From positions 1 to 14,947 of the forward strand of contig CAJXTM010000014.1 in the NCBI GenBank assembly GCA_913061385.1: DNA of 14,947 bases. Reading direction: 5' to 3'. This stretch comes from an uncultured Rhodopirellula sp. (GTDB lineage Bacteria > Planctomycetota > Planctomycetia > Pirellulales > Pirellulaceae). Positions 7,048 to 14,901 of the stretch are shown here, in pieces; positions within the stretch are counted from its first letter, which is position 1; each line of letters begins with the position of its first letter. The translations under genes were made by a program, and so were the position numbers. Under the pieces are notes generated by a model that worked only from the letters and a program-made list of their open reading frames with translations, did not search any database and was not told the DNA's origin.

Positions 7048-8424
7048 TCAGCCAGCCTCTGTTTCCGCGGGCGGATCCACTCTGGCACGTGGTTCTGGGC
7101 GAACCCCGAGTATCTTGGCAATCAGAATTGCAAGGGGCGCTGCCGCAAAACTGAGCAACGCTCCCATTTTGACGGAGTCTTGTACTGAACCCGCCACTGT
7201 AAACGCTGCCACTGATACAAAAAGTGCGACAGTGAATCCGATGCCTGCGACCATCCCAAGGGTGACGACGTGACGGTAGTCCATCCCAGCGGGTTTCTGA
7301 AGCTTCAAGACTTTCTCTGCAAACAGGGTCATCGCAGTAATGCCCAACGGCTTGCCCAGCAACAGGCCGCCCAGTACAAGCCACGTCCCTGTGCCAAGAC
7401 TGCTCATGACAACCCCAGCGTTGGCTAATCCAAATAAGCCGAGGAAGAATTCGACCGGGGTTTTCCAGAAGTGTTCGAATTCATTCAAAGTGTCTTCGCG
7501 ATTCTTTTCGGCCTTGGCAAACATTCCCAGGTCGGTATGAGCATGGGGCAGTAGCGGAATGATGGGGACCAGCCCCAACGCTGCATGGATGTTTGCTTGA
7601 TAGAAGCTGTACCAGCATAAAATTCCCGGGCCCAGTAGGTAGACCCAATGTGAATGTACTTTGGCTCTTCGTAGAGAAAAAGCCAAAACCATTGCCCCTG
7701 CGGTGAGTAAAAACCACCAAAATTGCAAGGGAGCCTGTGGATAAAACACAGCCAAAATCATCAGGCCTGCAGCATCATCAGCAATCGCCAGTAACAGTAG
7801 GAAAGCGATGGCGGGGTGCCCAACGCCAAATATCATTCGCGCAATCAGATAACTGAAGGCAATGTCCGTTGCACAGGGGACCGCCCAGCCCTTGCCGAAG
7901 ATGTCCTGAGTCCCAGTGAAGTAACAGCCAATGATGTATATCAGGGCTGGACCCGCGATTCCGCCAACGGTCGCAAGCAGTGGTGTTGCTGCCTTTCTTG
8001 GATTCGAAAGTGCCCCACCTGGTAATAGGGATTCCCATACTTCTTTTGCCGCAATCGCAAAAAAGAGGGCCATCAATATGTCGTTAATCACAAAATGGAT
8101 GGTCAAGCCATGATGACTTGCATGGCTCTCTTGCTCATTTTGTCCGGCTTCTTCCGTCGCTTCAGCAGAATTTACCGCTCGGTTTTCATCGCTGCCGTGA
8201 TCTTCCTCGTCATCACTCCACAGGGAAGTCAGGTCGAAATCAACAAAGCGGGTATAGCTGGTTTCAGGAGGAACTGATGAATCCAGTTGGCTGGTGGCAG
8301 ATTCCGTGGTAATTGGCGACGCCATGTTCGCCCAAATCAATGCCGTCACCGCACCTGCTATCAGCAGAAATGAGTTGTCAATCAAGGTGCGGACGATGCC
8401 GCTTTTCTGTTCGTGTCCGGTCAT
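7048..8424 (-). CDS. nhaA: NhaA-type Na+/H+ antiporter with acidic/His-rich insert
   Basis: This 458-residue polytopic inner-membrane protein exchanges Na+ or Li+ for H+ in pH and salt homeostasis. NhaA hallmarks are GWAVPCATDIAFSY (179-192; Asp187 matches E. coli Asp133), LAIADDAAGL (212-221; Asp216-Asp217 match the Asp163-Asp164 cation site), GLLLGKPLG (353-361; Lys358 matches Lys300) and GMVAGIGFTVALF (390-402). Length exceeds the roughly 390 of E. coli NhaA mainly because residues about 36-106, between the first two helices, form a polar loop. That loop is packed with Asp and Glu (SDDEEDHGSDENR) and His (HASHHG). It would sit outside the membrane and might sense pH or bind cations; that is inference. 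ATG 8424 begins just before the first hydrophobic helix; the upstream ribosome binding site is weak. The usual partner regulator NhaR is not seen. Confidence 0.93.
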   Translation of the reverse strand: MTGHEQKSGIVRTLIDNSFLLIAGAVTALIWANMASPITTESATSQLDSSVPPETSYTRFVDFDLTSLWSDDEEDHGSDENRAVNSAEATEEAGQNEQESHASHHGLTIHFVINDILMALFFAIAAKEVWESLLPGGALSNPRKAATPLLATVGGIAGPALIYIIGCYFTGTQDIFGKGWAVPCATDIAFSYLIARMIFGVGHPAIAFLLLLAIADDAAGLMILAVFYPQAPLQFWWFLLTAGAMVLAFSLRRAKVHSHWVYLLGPGILCWYSFYQANIHAALGLVPIIPLLPHAHTDLGMFAKAEKNREDTLNEFEHFWKTPVEFFLGLFGLANAGVVMSSLGTGTWLVLGGLLLGKPLGITAMTLFAEKVLKLQKPAGMDYRHVVTLGMVAGIGFTVALFVSVAAFTVAGSVQDSVKMGALLSFAAAPLAILIAKILGVRPEPRARVDPPAETEAG

Positions 8425-8818
8425 ATTCCGCAGTCTGGAACATCTATGAGCAGGGATGTGTTGGCCCTCAGATCATCAGAAAGCCATAGGAAGCACGTTG
8501 CTGACCGGGAATATAGTGGTTGGAAGTGAAGTTGGTGAGGTCACTTGCACACAACCTTGCCAGGCGTTTTTAAAGAAAACTGGGAATCAAGTAAGGATAA
8601 TTCGGCCGATCGTGGGTGATCGAACACGCAGGTGGCGGATCTCCACTGTCCGATGAATACGAATTTGGTTGTCGTCTTGCCCCGGAAATCGCAGGTTTAA
8701 AGTTACTGCTGGCGGCAATCTGAATCAAAAATCACGCTGATTGCCGCTGTTTAATTCAATTTGGGAACGAAGCGATTTCGCGATGAGTGCAGCCAACTCG
8801 GAAATCAACCAGTTTGCA
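8425..8818. other. 394-base intergenic region upstream of nhaA
   Basis: No convincing gene was found here; the one open frame of any length (plus strand 8456-8656) has no ribosome binding site and no recognisable composition. The region should hold the nhaA promoter (minus strand) and the end of the cytochrome transcript. The one strong structure is the stem-loop at 8712-8747; a small CGATC/GATCG hairpin lies near 8608-8623. Confidence 0.5.
8712..8747 (-). terminator. 9-bp stem-loop downstream of the di-haem cytochrome gene
   Basis: GCGGCAATC (8712-8720) and GATTGCCGC (8739-8747) are perfectly complementary and enclose an 18-base loop. It lies 72 bases beyond the cytochrome stop codon on the minus strand, where a transcript end is expected. 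The following minus-strand bases (CAGCAGTAACTTTAAAC) lack a continuous T run, so it is an atypical terminator or an mRNA 3'-end stabiliser. Confidence 0.45.
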
Positions 8819-10633
8819 TCAAAGGTCTGCCTTGGGGACATTACGGGGTGCGACCAGAGTTTCCATGAAGTTGATGATCGCGGAACGATCACTGTGGGAT
8901 AGGTTCAGGAATCGGTCACGAGTTCCAGCGGCTTCGCCCTCGTGCATGCTGACGGCTTCTAGAAGCGTGGCCGCTCGACCATCGTGCAAGTAGGGTGCCG
9001 AATCTCGTACGCCCCACAGAGGTGGTGTCCGCCACTCCTGCATGGTGTTGGTCGGCTCAATGTGAATACGAGTGTAATTGGTTCGCTTGGTCTCCGTCAG
9101 TTCCACGTTTCGCTTGGTTCGATCAATCGTGTAAGTATCTTTGCCCGAAGCCAGTGTTTGATTGTGAAGAGTTCTTCTGGAGTCTGTTTGATTACTCTGG
9201 GAACTCTTAACGGATCTCTTTATTTCTGAACCGGTCGGAACGAACCTCATGAGCGTATCGGGTTGCTTAGGGTACGTGAACTCGTAGCTTGTCGGTGAAT
9301 ACCTGATGTTGGTTTGCCTGCGGTTGATTGGTGATAGATCCACTGCAGTAGAGCCCTTCGTGGTAGACCGCTGCTCGGAGATGGTGCCGCTCATGACGGA
9401 AGTACTGCCGTAGTACGATGTGGTCAATGCATCGTCATAGAACCTGATGTTTTCCGACTTTTGAACCACGCGTTGATCCACTCGGCTGACGGGGGTTATT
9501 CTGGTGATGTAGGGATCGGCAGGATTCAAGTCGATCGACTCTTGTCCCATATCATGCATCAACAAATCACTGTAGAGGCCGACTGCAGGGCTGACGGTGG
9601 GTACATGGCATACAGCACATCCAACGCTGGCAAAGAGTTGCTCACCACGAACCGCAGCATGACGTGCTTCTGAGTCTTGAGGAAAGCGGCGGGATGGAGC
9701 GGGCAAAGCTGCTACAAATGCTGCCATGGTTCTGATCTGCTCGTCAGAAATGTCCGTCGTCGGGTTCTGGTAGCCCGGCAGTGTTGGGTCCAGAGGTTGA
9801 GGTATACGCGCTGTTTCCAGACCCATTTCGGCTGCACATGCTTGATCGCAAAAATCAATCAATGTGGCGATGTTTCCTCTCCAGCCAAATCTTCCGTAGC
9901 GCCCATCAGGACGCGTCGCAGGTCGCCCACTGATTTCCGGGTGCTTTTCTTGGTCGCGTGCCAGATCCTTGAGCTGTTTCGCTGTGATTTGATCAATCAG
10001 CCCACTGCCAAAAAGTGGCGTTGTGTTGCGTTGAAATATTCTGGCGTGAATAGCAACCTTGTACCTTCCATTTTGCGACGAGTAGTCGAGTGGTGTCGCG
10101 TTTGCGTGTCGAACTTCAGCAGCGTTGGCGGGGCCACCTTCTTCACTGAATTCAGCACTGGCGTGCTTCATGAGTGAGTCGCGATAGCTTGAAAACACTG
10201 GCGTGCCACCATGGTGTGAGAGGGCGAATGTGTTGATCACCTTTCCCATCGGGTCAACAAATCCCGGGTGGAATCTCTTGACTGAATTCGCAATCACATC
10301 GTTATTGATCGGGCCACCGGTAATTTTCATTTTTTCAATGCTGATCGATTTTGCATTGAATCTCGCATCACCGCTGCCACCGACACCACCTTGGTGATGG
10401 CAGGCTACACACGATTTTGCGTTGTGAAGTGGCCCCCGCCCATCACTTCCCAAGTTTGGGTTGCGGCTTGGCCATTCCCGCTCAAAAAGTGCCCTGCCTC
10501 GTTGGATGCGTTGTGGGTCGATCGTGTTGGGCCCCGCAGCCATGAGGAAATCACTGGTTCCCAGCGCGATTGCCGTGAGCAACGCGGTCGAAATAATCGG
10601 TGACAGCAGTCGCTTCAAGAATAATTCAGTCAT
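8819..10633 (-). CDS. Di-haem cytochrome c oxidoreductase (DHOR/DUF1111 family) with large insert
   Basis: This is a 604-residue exported protein. A signal peptide covers residues 1 to about 33 (ISTALLTAIALGTSDFLMAA). Two c-type haem sites are present: CVACH at 75-79 and CAVCH at 339-343. The family signatures LYSDLLMHDMG (353-363) and RTPPLWGVRDSAPYLHDGRA (535-554) are intact, pointing to the di-haem oxidoreductase family once described as thiol oxidoreductase-like. It should act in the periplasm as an electron-transfer protein or peroxidase-like enzyme; the substrate is unknown. Between the last two signatures, which usually lie close together, residues about 367-531 form a polar Ser/Thr/Asn/Arg-rich insert without homology I recognise. 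The start overlaps the preceding gene as ATGA and has a strong ribosome binding site, which fixes ATG 10633. A hairpin follows 72 bases after the stop. Confidence 0.88.
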   Translation of the reverse strand: MTELFLKRLLSPIISTALLTAIALGTSDFLMAAGPNTIDPQRIQRGRALFEREWPSRNPNLGSDGRGPLHNAKSCVACHHQGGVGGSGDARFNAKSISIEKMKITGGPINNDVIANSVKRFHPGFVDPMGKVINTFALSHHGGTPVFSSYRDSLMKHASAEFSEEGGPANAAEVRHANATPLDYSSQNGRYKVAIHARIFQRNTTPLFGSGLIDQITAKQLKDLARDQEKHPEISGRPATRPDGRYGRFGWRGNIATLIDFCDQACAAEMGLETARIPQPLDPTLPGYQNPTTDISDEQIRTMAAFVAALPAPSRRFPQDSEARHAAVRGEQLFASVGCAVCHVPTVSPAVGLYSDLLMHDMGQESIDLNPADPYITRITPVSRVDQRVVQKSENIRFYDDALTTSYYGSTSVMSGTISEQRSTTKGSTAVDLSPINRRQTNIRYSPTSYEFTYPKQPDTLMRFVPTGSEIKRSVKSSQSNQTDSRRTLHNQTLASGKDTYTIDRTKRNVELTETKRTNYTRIHIEPTNTMQEWRTPPLWGVRDSAPYLHDGRAATLLEAVSMHEGEAAGTRDRFLNLSHSDRSAIINFMETLVAPRNVPKADL

Positions 10634-11976
10634 CTGATTTCCTCTTGTTGATTAGGTTGCAAGGCAGACTTGTCAGCGGTCTTGGCTCGTCTCAACAGAC
10701 CCCAAAAGCGTGCAGGAGGATCCTGTGCATGAATGGTTTGGGGGAGGCGGCTGTTGGGAGCAATAAGAACGTAACGAATCATCGAAGGTGAAAAGAAGGT
10801 GATCGGTTTTAAATCACGTTGTCGGATGAGCTCGGTAAGTTGTTGTGGGGTGATTGCACGAAACGGAAACTCGGTCGCTGTGTCATGTGCCTTTTGCCAC
10901 GATGTCCCATTGCGAGTTTTTGGCTTCTGGGTAGGCGGCCATGGCAGATGCTGTAAATGGCTGGGAGATTCAATCGCCATGACGAAGGAACCGGTTCTCT
11001 TCTGTTCATCAAACCAATTCAAGAGATCTGTTTGATCGCTGCCGGCCGTAATCGCAATCTGTTGCCAGAGAAGTTCGGCAAAGAGATTCCAGTTTTCTGC
11101 AACATCCATGCCTGCGATGAAGGGCGTGATGGCCTGGCACCATGAATCACGTGCCTCGGTATGTTGCTCAAGAATGACGAGTCGCCGCTCATCAAGCTTT
11201 GTGGATAACCCAAAACGTGTTCGCACGTCGTAGTTGTAAGTCGGCTGCAAACCAAAAAATAGTTTTTGAAATCGAACCACTGAGGATGCAGATTCCGCCG
11301 ATCCATCAAGGATCAAAGCATCCTCTCGCTCCTTTCCCTCAATCATTTCCTGCAATTTCATGTTCCAAAGACGGCCCATTCTTTTCTTGCTGCGTAGAAC
11401 AATAGCTTCGGTGATCTGATGCGGGGCTGCCTCATTCAATTCACTTAGTAGTTTGACTTCCTGAGCATCTTCCAGAAGTGTGAGCAGATCCTTGTCATTA
11501 GGGATGCCCACTGTGAGAGCAAGAAGGTGGTAAGTGCTATCACAAACAAACAAAAAAACCCGAGCAGGCGAATTGATTGCTGCACCACCAGAGAGCTCCA
11601 ATGGTGTGCCAGCAAAAATTGATTGAAGAGAAATTCTGTTTCTCAGATCCGGGCGTGAACGCAAAATCCGTTGGCAGGTGTGATGGAATTCCGACGCGCA
11701 CCAACCATGTTGGGAGTACGCTGTTGGTTTCGCTGCAGCGGGTTTGGCAGCTTTGCCAGGGATATTGGGAGCGTGAACTGCCTCGGGACGTCCTAGGAAT
11801 GCATCGTCATTTGTGACCAGCATCAAGACAAGCTTGCTTGTTGGCTGCTCTGCAGACAAGACGGTGAACGGAGCCTGCCAGTTCAACGCAGGTTCTTGTG
11901 CCACGTCGGCACCCAAGAGCGAACCGGGAACAGGGGCACAAAAGGTTAACACTGCTAGCAACGTTGGTATACGCAT
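10630..11976 (-). CDS. Unrecognised secreted protein, possible degenerate thioredoxin-like domain
   Basis: I do not recognise this 448-residue protein. A Sec-type signal peptide is likely at residues 1-23 (MRIPTLLAVLTFCAPVPG onward). Residues about 35-170 recall a thioredoxin-like fold: a hydrophobic strand (SKLVLMLVTNDD, 47-58), GWCASEFHHTC at 91-101 (Cys93 and Cys101, not a CXXC), then SPARVFLFVCDSTYHLL at 136-152 and a final helix. An Ala/Lys/Pro-rich linker lies at about 73-86. The remaining 270 residues are mixed helix and strand with many Trp and Gln and no visible repeats or membrane helices. The frame is open back to 12453, but that would overlap the GMC gene by more than 350 bases and hide the signal peptide, so ATG 11976 is chosen; its ribosome binding site is weak. 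It sits between a flavin dehydrogenase and a di-haem cytochrome and overlaps the latter by 4 bases, suggesting a role in the same redox complex. Confidence 0.7.
   Translation of the reverse strand: MRIPTLLAVLTFCAPVPGSLLGADVAQEPALNWQAPFTVLSAEQPTSKLVLMLVTNDDAFLGRPEAVHAPNIPGKAAKPAAAKPTAYSQHGWCASEFHHTCQRILRSRPDLRNRISLQSIFAGTPLELSGGAAINSPARVFLFVCDSTYHLLALTVGIPNDKDLLTLLEDAQEVKLLSELNEAAPHQITEAIVLRSKKRMGRLWNMKLQEMIEGKEREDALILDGSAESASSVVRFQKLFFGLQPTYNYDVRTRFGLSTKLDERRLVILEQHTEARDSWCQAITPFIAGMDVAENWNLFAELLWQQIAITAGSDQTDLLNWFDEQKRTGSFVMAIESPSHLQHLPWPPTQKPKTRNGTSWQKAHDTATEFPFRAITPQQLTELIRQRDLKPITFFSPSMIRYVLIAPNSRLPQTIHAQDPPARFWGLLRRAKTADKSALQPNQQEEIR
10638..10645 (-). promoter_or_regulatory. Ribosome binding site of the cytochrome gene
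   Basis: On the minus strand AGAGGAAA lies 4 bases before the ATG at 10633, inside the last codons of the upstream gene. With the ATGA overlap (10633-10630) this argues that translation of the cytochrome gene is coupled to the gene before it. Confidence 0.75.
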
Positions 11977-12064
11977 AGAGCAGCCGTGTGAGATGAGATA
12001 TTGAACCACCGACGTTAATGTGAAAATAGCAAACAACAATTTGGGAGTCAACGAAAAGTTTTTG

Positions 12065-12086
12065 CTGCCGTTCGGTCCGATGGCAG
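12065..12086. other. Weak stem-loop in the GMC / secreted-protein gap
   Basis: CTGCC (12065-12069) pairs with GGCAG (12082-12086), with a possible inner TCG/CGA stem. It starts 10 bases after the GMC stop codon in the 119-base gap. The minus-strand flank is A-rich rather than T-rich, so at most it is an attenuating or processing site. Confidence 0.25.
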
Positions 12087-12095
12087 TTTTGTCGT

Positions 12096-13583
12096 TCAAC
12101 CAACGACTTTTGAAAGCTCTTTGGCTGCCTTGTAGGCTAGCAGCATAACAGTTGCGTTGGGGTTTCCATGGGTTAGGCGTGGCAGCACGCTGGCGTCCAC
12201 CACCCAGCCTTGCTGAAATCCCCTGAGTCTGAATTCGGGTGTCACAACCGATGAAGACATTGTGCCCATCAACGAAGTGCCTGCTGGGTGATAAAGTGTT
12301 TGTGAATAGCGGCAGATCGCTTTTTCTAAGTCCTGAGCGGTGCCGCGTTTCTTCCCGGGAATTGATTCTGATACCACCCATTGCGACAAATTTGTTTCTT
12401 TGACAAGGCGTCTGACAAATCGCATTCCTTGAACGGTTACATCGCGATCGCACGCTTCTTCGAGGTAGTGAGGGTGAATACTTAAGGGTACACGTGGATC
12501 TGATGACTGCAGTCGCAACATACCCGTCGATTGGGGCTGACTTGCGTTCACACCAAGGGTCATGAATGCATGGTCGGTCGTTTTTGGGTAAGTGAGGTAG
12601 TGCGTAGGAGTCACATGGATTTGGATTGAGTCATCAAGGAATAGGCCTCCACACTCGGCCAGGTTAGAAGCGAGTGGACCGGTACCCATCGTTTGCCATC
12701 TCGCGATATCTTGGACTGATGAGTGTGATGGGAATCGATCTGACTTGACCTGAAAAATGACTGGCATGATCAAGTGATCCTGAAGACCACGGCCAACTTG
12801 CTCTGATTCAAGGCGAACTTCAATGCCAGCTCGTTGAAGTTGTTCGCGGGGACCGATGCCGCTACGCATGAGAATGCCAGGCGTAGCGATTGCGCCGGCG
12901 CAGATGATGACGCCCCTGTTCGCCATGATCCGGTTTTTACCATGATCGTCCCATGTTTCCACACCGATGATGCGATCGCCCTCGCAGAGCAAGCGGTTCA
13001 CTGTTGCCCGTTGCACTTCAAGGGTGCCATCTGATTGTGCTGCGTTGAGAAGTTCTGCTGGGTTCCAGCGACGACCAGATCGGTTGAGTCGCATGTAGGA
13101 CCCAGCCTTGCCCTCATCTAACTGGTTTGTTGCCTGCAGGAAACGTTGGGATGACTCACTTTGCCACGTGGGTGGTTCAGGACGAGTCCATTGGGTCAGA
13201 TCTTTCAAATCCTGCTGTAGTTTCGAGATACTCCAAGAACCGCCGCTTGCGGTGACCAACATCTGCAGGTCCTTGCGTGTTGGTGGAAACCAGATCATCG
13301 CATTGATGCGGCTGCTGCCGCCTAGCCCTCGTCCACGTGGCCAACGAATGGTGCGATTGGCGAGCTGGTGACTTTCTTGCGTCGATAGATTCCAGTCTTC
13401 ACTGGACCCCAGCAGGTTCAACCAGTTGGCAGGTCGCTCTCTATCAATTTGGCGAGCGGTTGCCCCGGGTGGTTCAACTACTGTTATCAATCCTCGCCGC
13501 GAATCAGTCGCGTGCGCGAGTTGGGCAGCGACCATGCAACCCGCCGATCCGGCGCCCACGACAATCCAGTCGGTCTTACTCAT
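12096..13583 (-). CDS. GMC-family FAD-dependent oxidoreductase
   Basis: This 495-residue flavoprotein belongs to the glucose-methanol-choline family, which oxidises alcohols and sugars. The FAD-binding GAGSAG is at 10-15. GMC signature 1 is WPRGRGLGGSSRINAMIW (81-98), signature 2 is GAIATPGILMRSGIGP (230-245), and VGRGLQDH lies at 263-270. The catalytic pair is expected in YHPAGTSLMG (His432) and GNPNATVM (Asn474). Length is slightly below the common 530-560 because the cap region (about 115-190) is short. ATG 13583 is preferred because GGGAG lies 11 bases upstream and the dinucleotide fold starts at the N-terminus as usual; ATG 13607 adds eight residues without a ribosome binding site. No signal peptide is seen, which is notable because the downstream partners are exported. 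The substrate cannot be told from sequence. It opens the minus-strand run leading to the di-haem cytochrome. Confidence 0.9.
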   Translation of the reverse strand: MSKTDWIVVGAGSAGCMVAAQLAHATDSRRGLITVVEPPGATARQIDRERPANWLNLLGSSEDWNLSTQESHQLANRTIRWPRGRGLGGSSRINAMIWFPPTRKDLQMLVTASGGSWSISKLQQDLKDLTQWTRPEPPTWQSESSQRFLQATNQLDEGKAGSYMRLNRSGRRWNPAELLNAAQSDGTLEVQRATVNRLLCEGDRIIGVETWDDHGKNRIMANRGVIICAGAIATPGILMRSGIGPREQLQRAGIEVRLESEQVGRGLQDHLIMPVIFQVKSDRFPSHSSVQDIARWQTMGTGPLASNLAECGGLFLDDSIQIHVTPTHYLTYPKTTDHAFMTLGVNASQPQSTGMLRLQSSDPRVPLSIHPHYLEEACDRDVTVQGMRFVRRLVKETNLSQWVVSESIPGKKRGTAQDLEKAICRYSQTLYHPAGTSLMGTMSSSVVTPEFRLRGFQQGWVVDASVLPRLTHGNPNATVMLLAYKAAKELSKVVG

Positions 13584-13863
13584 GGGGACATCGGCTCCCG
13601 ACGACATCGGTATTCGTCTGAGTTTGATGGGACCGGGTTGGATTTCGGAAGATTGAGAGCATGCGTAAGAAATGTGCTGCTTTTTGGAGTGTTGTTCGGA
13701 CCCATCGGTAAGTCCACCATCGACCGTGATCGACTTTCAGGCTGGGGAAAGAAGATACAGCCGTTTTGATGGTCAATGGTCGATTTGGGATTTGTTGATT
13801 ACGATTTCTAGCACGTTACTGAAATCTGAACGGCTTTCCTGTCATCTTTTACTGCTGATTGTT
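13584..13863. promoter_or_regulatory. Divergent intergenic region between GMC and aminotransferase genes
   Basis: These 280 bases separate divergent starts and must hold promoters for both directions. I could not place convincing -35/-10 pairs. Inverted copies of a short motif, ATCGACC (near 13719) and GGTCGAT (near 13782), might be an operator, but seven bases about 60 apart are weak evidence. No gene is supported here. Confidence 0.4.
13595..13599 (-). promoter_or_regulatory. Ribosome binding site supporting the internal GMC start
   Basis: GGGAG on the minus strand lies 11 bases before ATG 13583. No comparable motif precedes the alternative ATG at 13607, so the shorter protein is favoured. 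Confidence 0.5.
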
Positions 13864-14901
13864 ATGACCGAATCTGCAAGCTCACCGAAAATTTCCCGCT
13901 TTGGCATGCTCTCCACAGCCGCGCCTGATGCAATTTTGGGTCTCACGGAGGCGTTTCTCGCTGACACCAGTCCCAACAAAATGAACCTCAGCGTTGGTGT
14001 TTACAAGGATGCCACCGGAAAGACGCCCATTTTAAAGTGCGTCAAAGAAGCAGAACGCCAATTGCTCGAAGGCGAAGTCACTAAAGGTTATCTGCCCATC
14101 AGCGGTGTTCCTGAGTATTGCTCGCAAGTCGGGGATCTCATTTTTGGCGATGGGGTTGATCGCTCACGCTTGGCCACACTGCAAACACCCGGCGGAACGG
14201 GTGGCTTACGCATCGCGGCAGGTTTTCTGGCAAGTCAACTCACGCCCATTCGCTTGTGGACTCCCAGCCCGACTTGGGCTAACCATCTTCCGGTGTTTGC
14301 ATCCGAAGGGGTTCCCATGGAGTCCTACCGCTACCTGTCTGGTAATCGTACCTCCTTTGATATCGAAGGGATGATCGATGATTTGCAAAACAAAGCAAAA
14401 CCAGGTGAAGCCGTTTTATTGCATGCCTGTTGTCACAATCCAACCGGCGTCGATCCTACAATTGAGCAGTGGGCTGAAATTGCCAAAGTGCTTGCGGCCA
14501 AACGTCTGTTACCTGTGATTGATTTTGCCTATCAGGGATTTGGAAAAGGATTGCAAGAGGATACCGCCAGTATTCATGCGGTACTCAAGGAAAATGATGA
14601 GGCGATTGTTTGTAATTCATTCTCGAAAAACTTTGGTCTGTACAGTGAACGTGTCGGTGGATTGACGCTCGTCGCGGCAGATGATTCGGCAGCAAAGGCG
14701 GCGATGAGTCAATTGAAGAAAGTGGTTCGTTGTAACTACAGCAATCCACCACGTCATGGCGCGTCGATTGTTTCCACCATTCTTGGTGATGAGACGCTTA
14801 CTGCAAGTTGGCACGCGGAGCTTGCCGAGATGCGGGGTCGAATTCAACAACTGCGAACCCAGTTTGTTGAAACCATGAAGACCTGCGGATCAGGTCATGA
14901 T
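13864..14901 (+). CDS. Class I aspartate/tyrosine aminotransferase, 3' truncated
   Basis: The first 346 residues of a PLP enzyme of about 396 are present. The sequence closely follows E. coli AspC/TyrB: APDAILGLTEAF (20-31), GVYKDATGKTPIL (45-57), QTPGGTGGLR (107-116), CCHNPTGVDP (189-198), VIDFAYQGFGKGL (218-230) and SFSKNFGLYSERVGG (252-266). Lys255 is the expected PLP Schiff-base lysine, Asp220 the residue that holds the pyridine nitrogen, and Asn191 and Arg263 the cofactor contacts. VVRCNYSNPPRHG keeps the Arg that binds the side-chain carboxylate in dicarboxylate-specific enzymes, favouring aspartate/glutamate transamination, though aromatic substrates are possible. It is cytoplasmic. 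ATG 13864 gives the expected N-terminus but has no clear ribosome binding site. The frame stays open through the adapter, so residues after codon 346 (LSLIHISEPTRP...) are artefact, and the C-terminal domain end, including the substrate alpha-carboxylate Arg, is missing. Confidence 0.93.

Noticed and set aside
8456..8656. Small plus-strand open frame of 66 codons in the nhaA upstream region
   Set aside because: There is no ribosome binding site, no recognisable domain and no downstream partner; it is most likely chance in a promoter region.
11977..12453. Extension of the unknown secreted protein to a 607-residue product
   Set aside because: The extra 159 residues overlap the 3' end of the well-supported GMC gene out of frame, have shadow-like composition rich in Arg and Ser, and would bury a signal peptide.
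13449..13769. Plus-strand open frame of 106 codons over the GMC start
   Set aside because: More than a third is antisense to the conserved GMC FAD-binding region and no ribosome binding site is seen.
34..14901. CRISPR arrays, tRNA or rRNA genes, insertion sequences, tandem repeats
   Set aside because: Reading both strands showed no regularly spaced repeats, no tRNA-like or rRNA-like segment, and no transposase motifs.
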